In this document: positions 28,819-39,297 of the stretch, one piece after another
Position numbering within the stretch: the stretch's first letter is position 1
Layout of the letters: every line of letters starts with the position of its first letter
NCBI RefSeq assembly: GCF_000150955.2
Contig: NC_011686.1
Location: 186,001 to 250,000 of the forward strand
Direction: 5' to 3'
Source of the DNA: Phaeodactylum tricornutum CCAP 1055/1
Lineage: Eukaryota > Bacillariophyta > Bacillariophyceae > Surirellales > Neidiaceae
DNA length: 64,000 bases
Made by a program: the position numbers and the translations under genes
The notes under the pieces: model-generated
The model's database searches: none
What the model saw: only the letters and a program-made list of their open reading frames with translations
Told to the model about the DNA's origin: nothing

Positions 28819-30858
28819 ATGAGCACCTTGTACCTTGTGAGTGGTGACAGTAGCAACTCTTCCGTCGACGAGGGTGGTTGGTCCGAGAATGACGGACACA
28901 GCAGCGGCACGGAAGAAGATCCCGACGTCTCCATTGTCGATCCCGAGACGTTCTCCACCGACTCGTCCAAGGGATCCGCGTCGTTGGCGCGAGGAACCTT
29001 TGAAGCCAGTCCCTTGCGGAAACGACACCACGCAACCACCAACGTGGGCGTCCAACCGGCTGGGCCGTCGACGGCCGTGCCGTTGCTCAAGAATCCTTGG
29101 AAGGACGCCAACCAAACGTCACCCTCGGTGGATGGAATGTCACTGACAGTGAACAAGACACCCGGCGCCACCAAGAGTTTGTTCGGACCCCGGGACTCGT
29201 CTTCGGACGAAGAGGTTGAACTCGAACACGAAATTGTTTTCGAAAAGGCTAGCGGCGAAGAAACTCCCGTGTCATCGTCGTCGTCGTCATCCTCCGATTC
29301 CTCGCTCGAAGAAGTCAGTGTCAGCGATGGCGAAGAATACGTCGAAGAAGTATTGGTCGAGGATGGAGACGTACCTGTGCTGAATAGCGAGCCAATGGAA
29401 GAAACTGAAATACCTAAAACCAATCAACCAGTCAAAGTCGGAGTTCTCGACCAGGACGATGACGAGGCATTGGAACCGGTGGTGGAACAGGATTCCAAGA
29501 GCAATGACCCACCCCGCCGTAAAGGGTTTCTGGGTCTCTTCGGGAAGACGATTCCAGCGACCGACACTATCTCTTACAACAATACGGCCCCAAAGGTTGT
29601 CGAGTATGCCGAAGAAGCTGTGAATGACGTAGAAGAGCCGTCCGAGACATTGCCAATCGAAATTGCCGACACCCACCGGAAGGGCCGCTTTGCGTGGCGG
29701 ACGGGAAAATCGAAACCAGACGAACAAGCGGACGGACAGCAAAGTGAAAAGGGGGCTCTGGAAAATGTTGACAATCTCCTAGTTGCAGAAACAACGGAGA
29801 GCAAACAGCGACGGGGGCTTTTTGGTCGTCGACAACGCGCCAGCTCCAAAGATATTGAACAAGCCAATCTCGAGGCTGCAGCCAATATAGCGCCAGAGAC
29901 GATCTGCGAAACGCAAGACGAGCAACCGCCGAATGCTGATTTCAACGGCACATCGGGTCCAGTTCCAAAGGCAACTAGTGACGATGAAATTGTCAGCATG
30001 AGTAATACTGAAGCGGAAATTATGTTTGGCGATGGCTCTACCAACGGTGGCACGCCAAGTGTTCGTGCGCATTCCACTCCGACTCGACAAGCTAGCGACG
30101 CAGAGTCTGGTGAATTCTTTACTCCGGAACATGAACACACGCATACGAGGAGACCGCTCTTTGGGGTTGGTCGTGCAAAGACCCCGGATACTTCCCCTAG
30201 TGAAGATGAACCCTCAATGGAAGCTCCCAGTCTGAACAACCACACGAAAGATCATCACGGCTCTACCTTAACTCCACGGCGTCTATACCTAATTCTGTTG
30301 CTGGCAACTGTTGTTATTGTTCTATGCAGTATTGGAACAGCTTTCTACGGTACCAAACTTGCTTTGGAAGTATTCGGAACTGAAAAAAGAGGCAGCGTCC
30401 CAAGCCCTGCTCCTGTTTTGATCGAAGATGAATTGTGCCCTGTCGAAAACGTCCCGATCGAATTTCACATTACTTTCGACTCTAAACCTGCCGAGGTTGG
30501 TATTACTTTACGAGATGCCGGCTCCACCACCTCTGGAGTCTGGCTTTTTGGACCCGGAACTTTTCGGTCGTTTACGCAATTCGCACGGTCCAACGTCTTT
30601 CGACTCTGCGTGTCACCTCAGCTTGAGTACGACTTTGAAGTGTCCGACGCGGCCTCGAACGGGTTGGTGGCCAACTTTGCGGGCACCAACGTATTCGGCC
30701 ACTGGGAGCTCTTCTACAACAACAGTTTGGCGGCGTCCTACAATGGAAATTGCAACGATACTGCCGTCAACGAATGCGGCGAATATTGCTCTTGCAAGTA
30801 TACGCTGACTTCTCGACGAACCACTGGAGTTTGCGAAACGGAATGTCCCGAGGTGTAA
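28819..30858 (+). CDS. Acidic Ser-rich type II membrane protein with repeated basic RRxxLFG motifs
   Basis: The 679-residue product is read from the ATG at 28819. The long N-terminal region (about 1-485) is disordered, rich in Glu, Asp and Ser, with an Ser/Asp/Glu run near residue 155. It is punctuated by four short basic motifs of similar shape: RRKGFLGLFGKT (~233), HRKGRFAWRTGK (~284), QRRGLFGRRQ (~329) and TRRPLFGVGRAKTP (~443). One transmembrane helix follows at about 489-512 (LYLILLLATVVIVLCSIG). The C-terminal 145 residues form a lumenal or outer domain with several cysteines (ELCPVE; CNDTAVNECGEYCSCKY; GVCETECPEV) and predicted beta strands. The acidic tail would face the cytosol. No named family is recognised; the basic motifs may be docking or phosphorylation sites. 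It converges on the DUF389 gene. Confidence 0.75.
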   Translation: MSTLYLVSGDSSNSSVDEGGWSENDGHSSGTEEDPDVSIVDPETFSTDSSKGSASLARGTFEASPLRKRHHATTNVGVQPAGPSTAVPLLKNPWKDANQTSPSVDGMSLTVNKTPGATKSLFGPRDSSSDEEVELEHEIVFEKASGEETPVSSSSSSSSDSSLEEVSVSDGEEYVEEVLVEDGDVPVLNSEPMEETEIPKTNQPVKVGVLDQDDDEALEPVVEQDSKSNDPPRRKGFLGLFGKTIPATDTISYNNTAPKVVEYAEEAVNDVEEPSETLPIEIADTHRKGRFAWRTGKSKPDEQADGQQSEKGALENVDNLLVAETTESKQRRGLFGRRQRASSKDIEQANLEAAANIAPETICETQDEQPPNADFNGTSGPVPKATSDDEIVSMSNTEAEIMFGDGSTNGGTPSVRAHSTPTRQASDAESGEFFTPEHEHTHTRRPLFGVGRAKTPDTSPSEDEPSMEAPSLNNHTKDHHGSTLTPRRLYLILLLATVVIVLCSIGTAFYGTKLALEVFGTEKRGSVPSPAPVLIEDELCPVENVPIEFHITFDSKPAEVGITLRDAGSTTSGVWLFGPGTFRSFTQFARSNVFRLCVSPQLEYDFEVSDAASNGLVANFAGTNVFGHWELFYNNSLAASYNGNCNDTAVNECGEYCSCKYTLTSRRTTGVCETECPEV

Positions 30859-30994
30859 TCCCCAGTAGCGGGAAGTGAGCGGCAGAGGAAGGCGAGCACG
30901 TTGCGTCTAGGGAATAAATGTAACGATGTATGTAAAGCGAGGAAAGGCTCAATCTGCACTTCTTTAGCCCGTTGACGTAAGCGATGCTTACAAT

Positions 30995-32292
30995 TTAAAC
31001 GTCGGTAACGACCGCTGGTTGCGGAACTGTAGTATCAGTAGACTCGGTAATGATGGCTTTGCGCTGGTAAACTTTGCGTGCAATGCCAAGATCGCTCCAG
31101 AAGATATTCTTTTTGATTGGAAGAACCTGAACAATCAGAGACGCGTGAGTTTCGAGAACCTATAACGCTTCAGCAATGGGCAATACCGTCCACTTACCTC
31201 TTTCATGCGGAACATGAGCATACTCGAGAACCAAATCAAAAGAATATTGATCAACGTGAGACCGATACTGACTCCTCCCATGGCGTTAAAGTCGCGCTTG
31301 GTATCCGGAGCCTTCTGTCCACTGTCGCCACGAAAGTCCGCTAGGATATCGCTGCTTTCGTCAACGGTAATATTGAGCAAGCCCGCGACGAAGTCCGTCA
31401 CCGTGGCTCCGCCTCCAGCCAACACGTCGACTTCAGTAAAGCCGTACGCCACCCACATCATGCCCGCGTTAACGGCGGGGGGCAACAGCGATGCCGAAAT
31501 AGCCACCCCGACCAAGGAGCTGGTCTGATCGTCCAACAAAGACACGGCCACGCCCAGTCCGGAGAAAAAGGCAATGGGGATACCAACGAAAAAATTCTGT
31601 TTGCGTCCGCGTATGTCCATTTCCGCCGTCGGCCAGTTCTCGGCCAAATCAGTGGGACCGATGCAAGCCGCCACAATGGCACCCATGATGACGCAGACGA
31701 AGAGACTCACGAGTTCGGTCCAGGCGGATTTTTTGACCAGCTTCCAGTCCATAATTAGAGTACCGTAGGCCATCCCTACGACGGGGCCCATGATTGGAGA
31801 CACAAGCATGGAAGCAATAATGGTAGCCGAGCTGTTGGCTGCCAAACCTATTGCAGCCAAGATGGACGCCACCAGCAACAAAGTGTTGTAGTTGAAAGTA
31901 AATTCTGATCCCTCTGAAATACGATCATGCATCATACGAACACGTTCGAGCTGCTCGAGATTAACCTCGGAAAATCGGGAAGAAACCCGGACAATCTTGG
32001 CCCAATCTTGGAAAGTGGGTCGAGAAGTAGTTCCCTTGCTTTGCGTTCCAGCAGATCGTTCCGATTCTATGTGCTCGGCTGGATCCACAATCCGAGAAAC
32101 TTGAGAGTCCTTGAAAACTGCGTCGTCACCTCGGAATGCAGGCGCCAGGACGGATTCGTCAAAGCGCAAGACACTAACACGATCCGGAAATTCTTCCTTT
32201 TCGATGATTGCCGGAATGCTCGAAGTAAGCTCCGTGACGACTGTCACATTCGCCTTGCTGCTATCGCTGCCGGTATTTTGTATGCCTTCCAT
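30995..32292 (-). CDS. DUF389-family multi-pass membrane protein (two exons)
   Basis: Exons 32292-31198 and 31126-30995 are joined across a 71-bp GTAAGT...TTCAG intron, giving 408 residues. The second exon supplies the C-terminus VLPIKKNIFWSDLGIARKVY and onward, which continues the frame after FRMKE. The start is the ATG of MEGIQNTG. A soluble N-terminal region of about 130 residues precedes the DUF389 core with six or so helices. Hallmarks are LLLVASILAAIGLAANSSA, IIASMLVSPIMGPVVGMAYG, a GRKQNF turn, FFSGLGVAVSLLDDQTSSLVG and VAISASLLPPAVNAGMMW. Members occur in bacteria and algae and may be transporters; the substrate is not established. No targeting peptide was found. Confidence 0.86.
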
Positions 32293-33153
32293 TGCGGAAG
32301 TGCTGGAACTGGTACGAAGGTACCAGTGTGTCGCTCTAGCTAGTACACTCTTTTCAAATTCTCGTCCAAAGGCAGATTGTGTCAAACAACGAGCTCTTTT
32401 GGAGATTTATTATGGTGAGGACGGCAGGGATCAAAATGCCCAGCGAAGATCCTAGCGGATGCTCCGGGGAAAACTACGCGATCCGCAAAACAGCGAGACT
32501 GCATGAAGACTAATGGAAAGAAAATGTGACATCGATCAAGAGGTCCGCGGGGAAATTCAGCGAAGGAGCGAAATGCACGAGAAAGCCGTTGTTGGCGGTC
32601 CTGGAAATCTTCACTGTCGGCTATGTCTTTTTTGGTTCAACATTCTAGTACGGCGAAAGCCGCTCCTGCTTCCACTGATTGAAACGACCATACGTTGAAA
32701 ATATATACATATTTGAAAAAGGGATTTGAAAATTGTGATAATTGGCATTTTTGTTCATAAATCGAATACGCTGACAACTTTTGATTTAACCGTAAATCAT
32801 TACAAGTTTTTCGAACCGACTTGACAGCTTGAACTCCGAGAAACAGCTAATACTGGTCGCGAATCTTGGACCCAGTTCGTACATTATTGTCACAAGAGTC
32901 CGTCCAGAAGCCTTTCTCCCACAAGCTTTGCACGAGACGAGGACAGACCAGACCGTCAAGTCATGCCATCTCCGACGAAGACAGACTATCCATTCGAAAG
33001 CCATCACGTCGCTTCCAGCTTTCGCCAACGCTCGTTCGAATCCTGGCTGCTCTCATCGCTCTTAGAGCCATGTTATATTGGTCCACACAGGCGATGGAAA
33101 GCATTCTAGCTAGCGTACATCAAGTAACGCGGCGGTGATATCGGTAGAGATCC
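32293..33153. other. Divergent region between DUF389 and PPR genes
   Basis: These 861 bp contain overlapping open frames on both strands at 32786-33138 with no motif and no preferred strand. An AT-rich stretch lies at 32690-32770. No gene was recognised. Confidence 0.4.
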
Positions 33154-35511
33154 ATGGCTCCGAGATGGGACAAAGGGATCTGTCTTGCAGCCTGCTTGAT
33201 TGGCTTGCTACAATCTCTCCCGCGACTTGCCTACGGATTCTACACGGAGTCGCTTCCGCCTCGATACCAGCACTCGCCATCAAAGCGACCCACAGAACAA
33301 CCGCTGCGTATACGGCGGCGATCATCAAATGCGCTCAACGACAGAATTAATAGATTTACTGCCCCTGGCACGGCTATCGGGATTGCCGTAGAGCCAACCC
33401 GAGATGATGCTCCCAAGGCAACCTACAAACGCAACAGCTCACGGAAAGGAGACCGATTCGCACAAACGTCACTTGCGCGAAATCGGAAACGCACGACCCT
33501 GCAAAAGACTCCCGAGCAGATCGAAACTCAATTACAGTGCGCGTTACAGCAGTTGCGAATCTTCAGCCAAAGTTTGCCGGATCGGGATGCTCCCATCGAC
33601 ATGTTATTGTTTCCAACCGTGCGTGAGTGCAACGCAGCTTTGGCGGCCTTCGGCGACGCCCGGGAGCTCTTAAGGGCTCTCCGTTTATTTGGTAAAATGC
33701 GTAAAGCCACTGCTTTACAGGAACATCTGCGGGAGCGGATTAACTTTGCCTGGCCCGTTCCGGTTCCCACGCTGGTCACCTATTCGACACTCATGTCGCG
33801 CGCCGTCAAAGCGCAAAAACCACGCGTTGCCCTGCGCATGTGGAATCTCAAAGGCACGGACATTGTTCCAGACGTTAAGGCTGCCAACATTCTCATGAAT
33901 TGCTTCGCCAAACTTGCCGATGTCGACAAAGCCCAAGATTTGTTGTCTCAGATGAAATCCGGTGAGGGTCGTATAGTCCCACGCATGACGCCCAACTTGG
34001 TTACGTACAACACTCTTTTACACGCGTGTCAAAAGGCAGGAGCCTTGGACGCCGCTCTGGTTGCCAAGGCCGCGTTGGACGAATCGGGGTTAATACCGGA
34101 CGCCCGTACGTACACGTCGCTGATCGCCACCGTCGCCCGCAACCCAGCGCAATTCTACGGACAAAACGATCCGAGTTTGGCCTTTGCATGGCTCCAAGAA
34201 ATGACGGACCGCAACGTGCGTCCAAACGGTATGACGTATTCTGCATTGATTGACGTGTGTGGAAGGTGTCACCGGAGTGACTTGGCACTGCAGGGATTGC
34301 GGATTATGTTGCGCCAAAAGGCGCTGGAACAAAAATCCTTGCCCCCGTCCGAGGTATCGTCCTACTCGTTGCACAGCGAAGTGGGAGCCTGGACGGCAGC
34401 TATTAACGCTTGTGGCAAATCAGGACGCCTGGAAACAGCAATACGGCTGTTTTATGACGCCATGCCGAGCTTTGGATGTGAACCCAATACCGTGACGTGT
34501 GGGTGTTTGACAGACTCTCTGCTACGCGCCGGGCGGACGGCGGAGACCTTGGACGTGTTGCGCTTCATGAAGATACAAGGCATTGCTCCCAGTGAGGTCA
34601 TGTATACATCTCTTATCACCCACGCCGAGCGACTGGTCAAAATTGAAAATAAACGCATGTACAGTCACAAAATGGAACAAGCGGAGCAAAAACTTCTCGA
34701 CAAATCGGGGGATACGAAAGCTATTGAAGTGTATACCGAGCTTATGCAATTTTTAATTGACGGGAGCACCAACAGAGCAAGCACATCGAAATATAGTCCC
34801 GAAAGCGGCTCGAAAGACGACAATTCAAATACTCTCTTGCTCAAAGTGTTCTTGGTCTTTCAAGAAATGAAGACAGCTGGAGCCGAACCCGACGTGGCGT
34901 GTTACAATGCTCTCCTCCGGGCATGTGCCAGGGCGGGAGACTTTGTGCGCGCTCAGGACGTGCTGGCTCAAATGCAAGCGACTGATTTATCGCCGAACGA
35001 TAATTCCTGGCGTGAATTATTGCGAGCCGCTGCCAAGATTGGACGAAGTGATTTAGCGGAATCAATTTGGAGACAGGCATTAGTGTACGGTAATAGAAGG
35101 AGATACACTGATGAACCAGAAACGAAATGGATGCCGACCTTGAAGTCATTTGCCGCTTTAGTAGCATCTTATATGCGCGAAGCGGTCGACTCATCGAAAG
35201 CCGCTCAAATGCGACTGTTCCGTCGTGCTGTGAGTCTCTACGAGGCTGCATTGTACGGCGATGACGATTTGGGTATGAGTCGGCTAGATGTGAATGAGCT
35301 ATTGGACAGCCAGCGCACAATGTTACTGATTCTTCAAGCTACAGTCGCGTTGGAAGCTTTGATCGTCTCAGACGGAACGGATGAGCGTCGTGAGTTGCGT
35401 TCAACCGCTGTTTCTATATTAAAGCTGGAATCCTGTCAACGAGTTCAAACCCATCGACTTTCCTGGACAGCTTTGGAAGCCTATGATACAGCTCGAAAAT
35501 GGCAGGTCTAA
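33154..35511 (+). CDS. Organelle-directed pentatricopeptide-repeat (PPR) protein
   Basis: The 785-residue product starts at an ATG. A signal peptide (ICLAACLIGLLQSLPRL) ends near AYG/FYTE, compatible with plastid import, so the likely location is the plastid. PPR units begin at about residue 205, including VTYSTLMSRAVKAQKPRVALRMW, KAANILMNCFAKLADVDKAQDLL, VTYNTLLHACQKAGALDAAL, MTYSALIDVCGRC, WTAAINACGKSGRLETAIRLF and, later, ACYNALLRACARAGDFVRAQDVL. A spacer of about 60 residues of charged sequence separates the last block. PPR proteins bind organelle RNA one base per repeat and direct processing or translation; no editing (DYW/E) or SMR domain is visible. Its stop codon overlaps that of the opposing otubain gene. 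Confidence 0.88.
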   Translation: MAPRWDKGICLAACLIGLLQSLPRLAYGFYTESLPPRYQHSPSKRPTEQPLRIRRRSSNALNDRINRFTAPGTAIGIAVEPTRDDAPKATYKRNSSRKGDRFAQTSLARNRKRTTLQKTPEQIETQLQCALQQLRIFSQSLPDRDAPIDMLLFPTVRECNAALAAFGDARELLRALRLFGKMRKATALQEHLRERINFAWPVPVPTLVTYSTLMSRAVKAQKPRVALRMWNLKGTDIVPDVKAANILMNCFAKLADVDKAQDLLSQMKSGEGRIVPRMTPNLVTYNTLLHACQKAGALDAALVAKAALDESGLIPDARTYTSLIATVARNPAQFYGQNDPSLAFAWLQEMTDRNVRPNGMTYSALIDVCGRCHRSDLALQGLRIMLRQKALEQKSLPPSEVSSYSLHSEVGAWTAAINACGKSGRLETAIRLFYDAMPSFGCEPNTVTCGCLTDSLLRAGRTAETLDVLRFMKIQGIAPSEVMYTSLITHAERLVKIENKRMYSHKMEQAEQKLLDKSGDTKAIEVYTELMQFLIDGSTNRASTSKYSPESGSKDDNSNTLLLKVFLVFQEMKTAGAEPDVACYNALLRACARAGDFVRAQDVLAQMQATDLSPNDNSWRELLRAAAKIGRSDLAESIWRQALVYGNRRRYTDEPETKWMPTLKSFAALVASYMREAVDSSKAAQMRLFRRAVSLYEAALYGDDDLGMSRLDVNELLDSQRTMLLILQATVALEALIVSDGTDERRELRSTAVSILKLESCQRVQTHRLSWTALEAYDTARKWQV

Positions 35512-36335
35512 CGACATCGATACAGGATATCGTAGTGACCAGGGCGGTACAAGAGCGAGATTTCGATGGAGGCACTATCTGGTCCAAATGTGTGCTGAGC
35601 CAATCTTCCGTACAAAAGCTCGTGTCCGTCTAAGTATGCAATCGTCACTTGTACCCCAAAGGCCTCGGCAAGTGCCAGAACTTGTACTTGTTCACACTCT
35701 TTACCCATTGGTTCAACCTCGCGCTGGCAAAAATCATTTATCCCCAATCCTGGTTCCGCAATGAATGGTAAGAATCTCCCCGGGTCTTGTTTTAAATGCG
35801 TAGCTGTAACAACTCGAAGATACCAAGTGCAATAGTCTGATGTGGCCGTTTCTTGATTCATCTCTTCGTGGAACGCTGCTTCGTCTAGTGTTCCGGCCAA
35901 GATTCGCTCAAGCAGCTCCACTATTGTATCGTGAAAAGCTTCCAGCATTACCTCGTCGTACCCTGCCGCGAGAACACTTTCCCAAGATTTTGTTTTCAGC
36001 CAGTCTATTATTTTCTCGGAATCTTTCTCGTTTTGTCGAATTTCTTCCACGAGCCTGTAAAGAAAGGCGCGGTAATAACAGTTGCCGTCACCTCGAACTT
36101 TTCGAAAACTCTGGTACTCCTTGCTCAACGCATCAACGCCGTCTAGAAACCGGCTTTCATTGGACTCGTTATACTCTAGCTTAAGATCCAAAATGGGACG
36201 TTGTATGGAAGTCAGAGGGTTTTGCTTGATTTTGCTTTCGATCTCTTCCAAACGAGCCTGAGTTTGGCATTCCAACTCTGCAGCATCGGGCGGAAGATCT
36301 TTGGACTGATCTTCGGTGCTGCGCAAAGCCGACAT
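35508..36335 (-). CDS. Otubain-type (OTU) deubiquitinating cysteine protease
   Basis: The 275-residue product starts at an ATG. The otubain (peptidase C65) domain covers about residues 50-275. The catalytic Asp83 and Cys86 lie in VRGDGNCYYRAF and the catalytic His267 in LLYRPGHYDILY. Other otubain marks are YLRVVTATHLKQDP and CEQVQVLALAEAFGVQVTIAYLDG. The N-terminal helix (residues 20-40) resembles the ubiquitin-contacting arm of OTUB1. Length agrees with OTUB1 (about 271). It should cleave ubiquitin chains in cytosol or nucleus. The coding region overlaps the opposing PPR gene by 4 bp at the stops. Confidence 0.92.
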   Translation of the reverse strand: MSALRSTEDQSKDLPPDAAELECQTQARLEEIESKIKQNPLTSIQRPILDLKLEYNESNESRFLDGVDALSKEYQSFRKVRGDGNCYYRAFLYRLVEEIRQNEKDSEKIIDWLKTKSWESVLAAGYDEVMLEAFHDTIVELLERILAGTLDEAAFHEEMNQETATSDYCTWYLRVVTATHLKQDPGRFLPFIAEPGLGINDFCQREVEPMGKECEQVQVLALAEAFGVQVTIAYLDGHELLYGRLAQHTFGPDSASIEISLLYRPGHYDILYRCR

Positions 36336-37037
36336 GTAGGGTTACGATCTGTTTTTGTTGCGTAACCCGTGCGGCAAAAAAAGGAAGACGGTTGGAAAGG
36401 GACGAAAAAACTCTTCCAAAGGTTTAATGTGTTTCCTCGACGAGGAATCTTTTGAGAGCATTACTTGCTTACTTTTATAATTAACAGTAAGTGGTTTTTC
36501 CGGCTGACACAGAGATCCGTACGGCCATCGTCCGATGAAAAAAGCGTAAACCCATGAACCTTTCAGGCACGATAAATTATCCCGAAGGTAGAGCCAGCTA
36601 TTGTCTAATAAAATTTCATGCTAGACTTATCCATATAGACAGTCTCTAACTTTGAGCCGATGGGTGTGTATGCAAAGCAGAGAAATCGGAAGCCGGATCG
36701 CAGCGTACATAATTTGGGAAATCTTGTGTTACACGAAACTAATCTTGAGTGATCAATGCGCAACCTTTGCATTATTTTAGCGAAGGGAGACAACGGTGCA
36801 TACATATGGATCAAAAAATTATCAGGCAACAAAATCCAGTTGGTCAAGCACTCCGATTATCGATGAAAAACACCGGCTGCATTTGATGAATGACGATCGT
36901 TGAACGTCATCATTTTCCCCGCGTTCATAACTTTTCGACAAAATTGAGCTCACATGATTGAACATTGAGAGCAATTCGTTCCAAAAGAGATGAAGCAAAA
37001 GGCTAAACTAGTTAAACGATTCAACAGACCCCGGTAA
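36336..37037. other. Intergenic region upstream of the otubain gene
   Basis: This 702-bp spacer separates two minus-strand genes. A minus-strand frame at 36605-36847 has no motif. An AACAGTAAG sequence, related to the recurrent motif, lies at about 36484. Confidence 0.4.
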
Positions 37038-39297
37038 TCATGGCACAAGTCCGTAGTCTCCGAAAAGGGTATCGAAATCCACGCTGACCCAGTCAACGTC
37101 CGTCTGTTGGCATTGTTCGTCTGGATTGCGTTCAATTTCGCTAACGATACCGAGTCGACGTCTCGCGACCCCTGAGCACGTCACAAAAGCTGGGCCGCTC
37201 AGTTTCTCGTCGCAGAAGAGACATTGATTGAGCCAGCCTTGGTCACCAGCTCCTGGTACATTATTGTTACTCATGAAGCCCGTAAACATAGTAACCATGC
37301 AAGTAAAAAGGCACTGCTTGCCAGTACTGATCATATTGTCTGCCCAGCATTTGGTACAATCTTCTGTGAATCCAATTTTGTCATCAAGGCACGCCACCAA
37401 CTCCTCATAACTTCCCAGCATTGAGATCTTCCCACACTTCTTGGCTTGTTTGGCAATGGTCTTGCGGGTTTCAACGTAGGTTTCTATATCTGCAGGGTTG
37501 GAGCAAAATGCGCAGGCCCCGCAGTGTGCGACTTGGTACCCGGCCGAATTGGCATCGGCCTTATTTGGGAAAGTTTGGAAGGGCTGGCTCAAGTCGAGAG
37601 GATCAAAAGCACAGACGATGTCCGTGATAAAATTGAAGCTTGTGTCGGGAGCCTTAGCGGCTGTGGTACTTTCACCTCGAGAACCAACCATGATGGCTAC
37701 TAAGAAAACGTAGATTCCAATCAGAAAGCCAAGGACCACTCGGAAAGTCCAAAACGCCCAACGTTCCCTGCGAGTGCGATCGCGGACCCTATAATCGCAG
37801 CAACCTCTCTTACAGTACCCTCGTTTGTCCTCGATCTCTTCATTCTCTTTTTTGATGAGCATTCGTTTGGATGCTTCCATCAACTCAATTGCGTCATCTC
37901 CTTCACCCGCCACCTCTTGTGCGGTAGCCTCATCGCGCGCGGACCCTTCGCCCTTGCTAGGACCCGGCGATCGTCGAGTCGCCATTTTGACAAGCGGAGC
38001 ACTCGCTTTAGCGACCGTACCCGTGAAAGTAGTTTGATAACCGAACAGACGGGATGTAATGGAGTTTCTTGGATAATATCCATATATGGTATGGTCGGTG
38101 GTCCGTTCAATAATGCTCTCCAAATCGTCGGGTTGGACGCCGTACCGCAAAACGGCAACTGCCGTGGCGGCCCAAACAAAGGCGGCCAGAATCATCAGAA
38201 TTCCGGCCGAGCCGATCTCGCACTCCTTGTCGCAGGCATTGTCGCCAGGGCTGCGGCCTTTGAGCGCTTCCGACGTAATGTTGTCACAGGTGCAGAAATC
38301 ACTTTTTAAAACGATGAGTGTGAGCATCGTACAGACGCTGCACAGAGCAAACAAACCAGCCACAATCTTGCATCCGCGTTGTGAAATCCTGCGTTGGATC
38401 GGATGGATGAACAATGCTCGCGCCGCTAGAATGAAAATAATGTATGTGAAAAGCCAAAAGACCGCCCAGACATTGTAAATACTGGTTGTAAAAATACTCA
38501 CGAGTGACAGTAGAAGCAAAATGATCCCGATTCCCCAGCTGACCGCATAAAATTGCAGAGCTTGCGCCATTGTAGTCAAGAGTGACAAACCCAATAACAT
38601 ACTAGCCATACTGAAAATGCGTCCAGCTATCAAAGGACCGCCGAGATTGTAGCTGAAAAAGAGTACATCCCATCGTTGGCACTTGCCTTCGATTCGATGG
38701 AGAGGAACGGTGATTACATACAGTTAGTATTATGGAAAGAAACAGAAATGCGCGTCGCATGAACTATGAGATTAACGTACCAGAAATATCCCGCAGCGTC
38801 CACAATCCGTAGTTACTTCCGGTAAACGATATTTGCGCCCCTTGAAAAAAGGAGCAATCCCAGCTCCCTGCCCCAGTTAGCGTCAAAGCAATCAAGCATA
38901 AGAACATTGGAATGGCCTGCTTCGTAACCCCTAAAGGCCATAACCATTGCTTCATGCCACTGCTGAAGACATGAGAAGCGATGGATTTGTGTGAGACTGT
39001 ACGTACTGCGAACTCACGATTTAATCCTGTGACCTCTGGCGCTGACCGCGACTGATCGTACCTATGCGAGAGGTCAGACTTGTGAACGCTCACCCTGAAG
39101 GAATACCGAATTGTGGTATCTTCATCGAGTGCTGGCGTCGGCGTATCCGCATCGTCAGCTACCTTGGGCGTTTCCAACGAATGTGCAAGCTGCGGTTCCG
39201 TCGAATCAACGATATCGACAGGAATGATGTCGTTGCCGTGTCCGAAGGTCCTTTCCGCATCGCCAGCTTCACAATCAGTAGCAGCTGCCCTTTTCAT
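37038..39297 (-). CDS. Multi-pass membrane protein with Cys-rich C-terminal domain (two exons)
   Basis: Exons 39297-38781 and 38686-37038 are joined across a 94-bp GTACGT...CGAAG intron, giving 721 residues. The junction restores LWTLRDISGKCQRWDVLFFS. The N-terminal 130 residues are acidic and Ser/Thr-rich. Hydrophobic helices follow: one before the junction (AIPMFLCLIALTLTGAG), then several after it (MASMLLGLSLLTTMAQAL, WGIGIILLLLSLVSIFT, VWAVFWLFTYIIFILAA, KIVAGLFALCSVCTMLTLIV, ILMILAAFVWAATAVAVL) and one near residue 490 (VVLGFLIGIYVFLVAIM). The order 'GLW...C..W' then 'GRxFSMAS' recalls tetraspan claudin/PMP22-like layouts. The last 200 residues carry many cysteines (CGACAFCSNP, CTKCWADN, CLFTCM, CLFCDEKL), suggesting a disulfide-rich outer domain. 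The family is unnamed to me; function unknown. Confidence 0.72.

Noticed and set aside
33025-33060. GTTCGAATCC sequence resembling a tRNA B-box
   Set aside because: The flanking bases do not form a T-stem and there is no A-box at the right distance.
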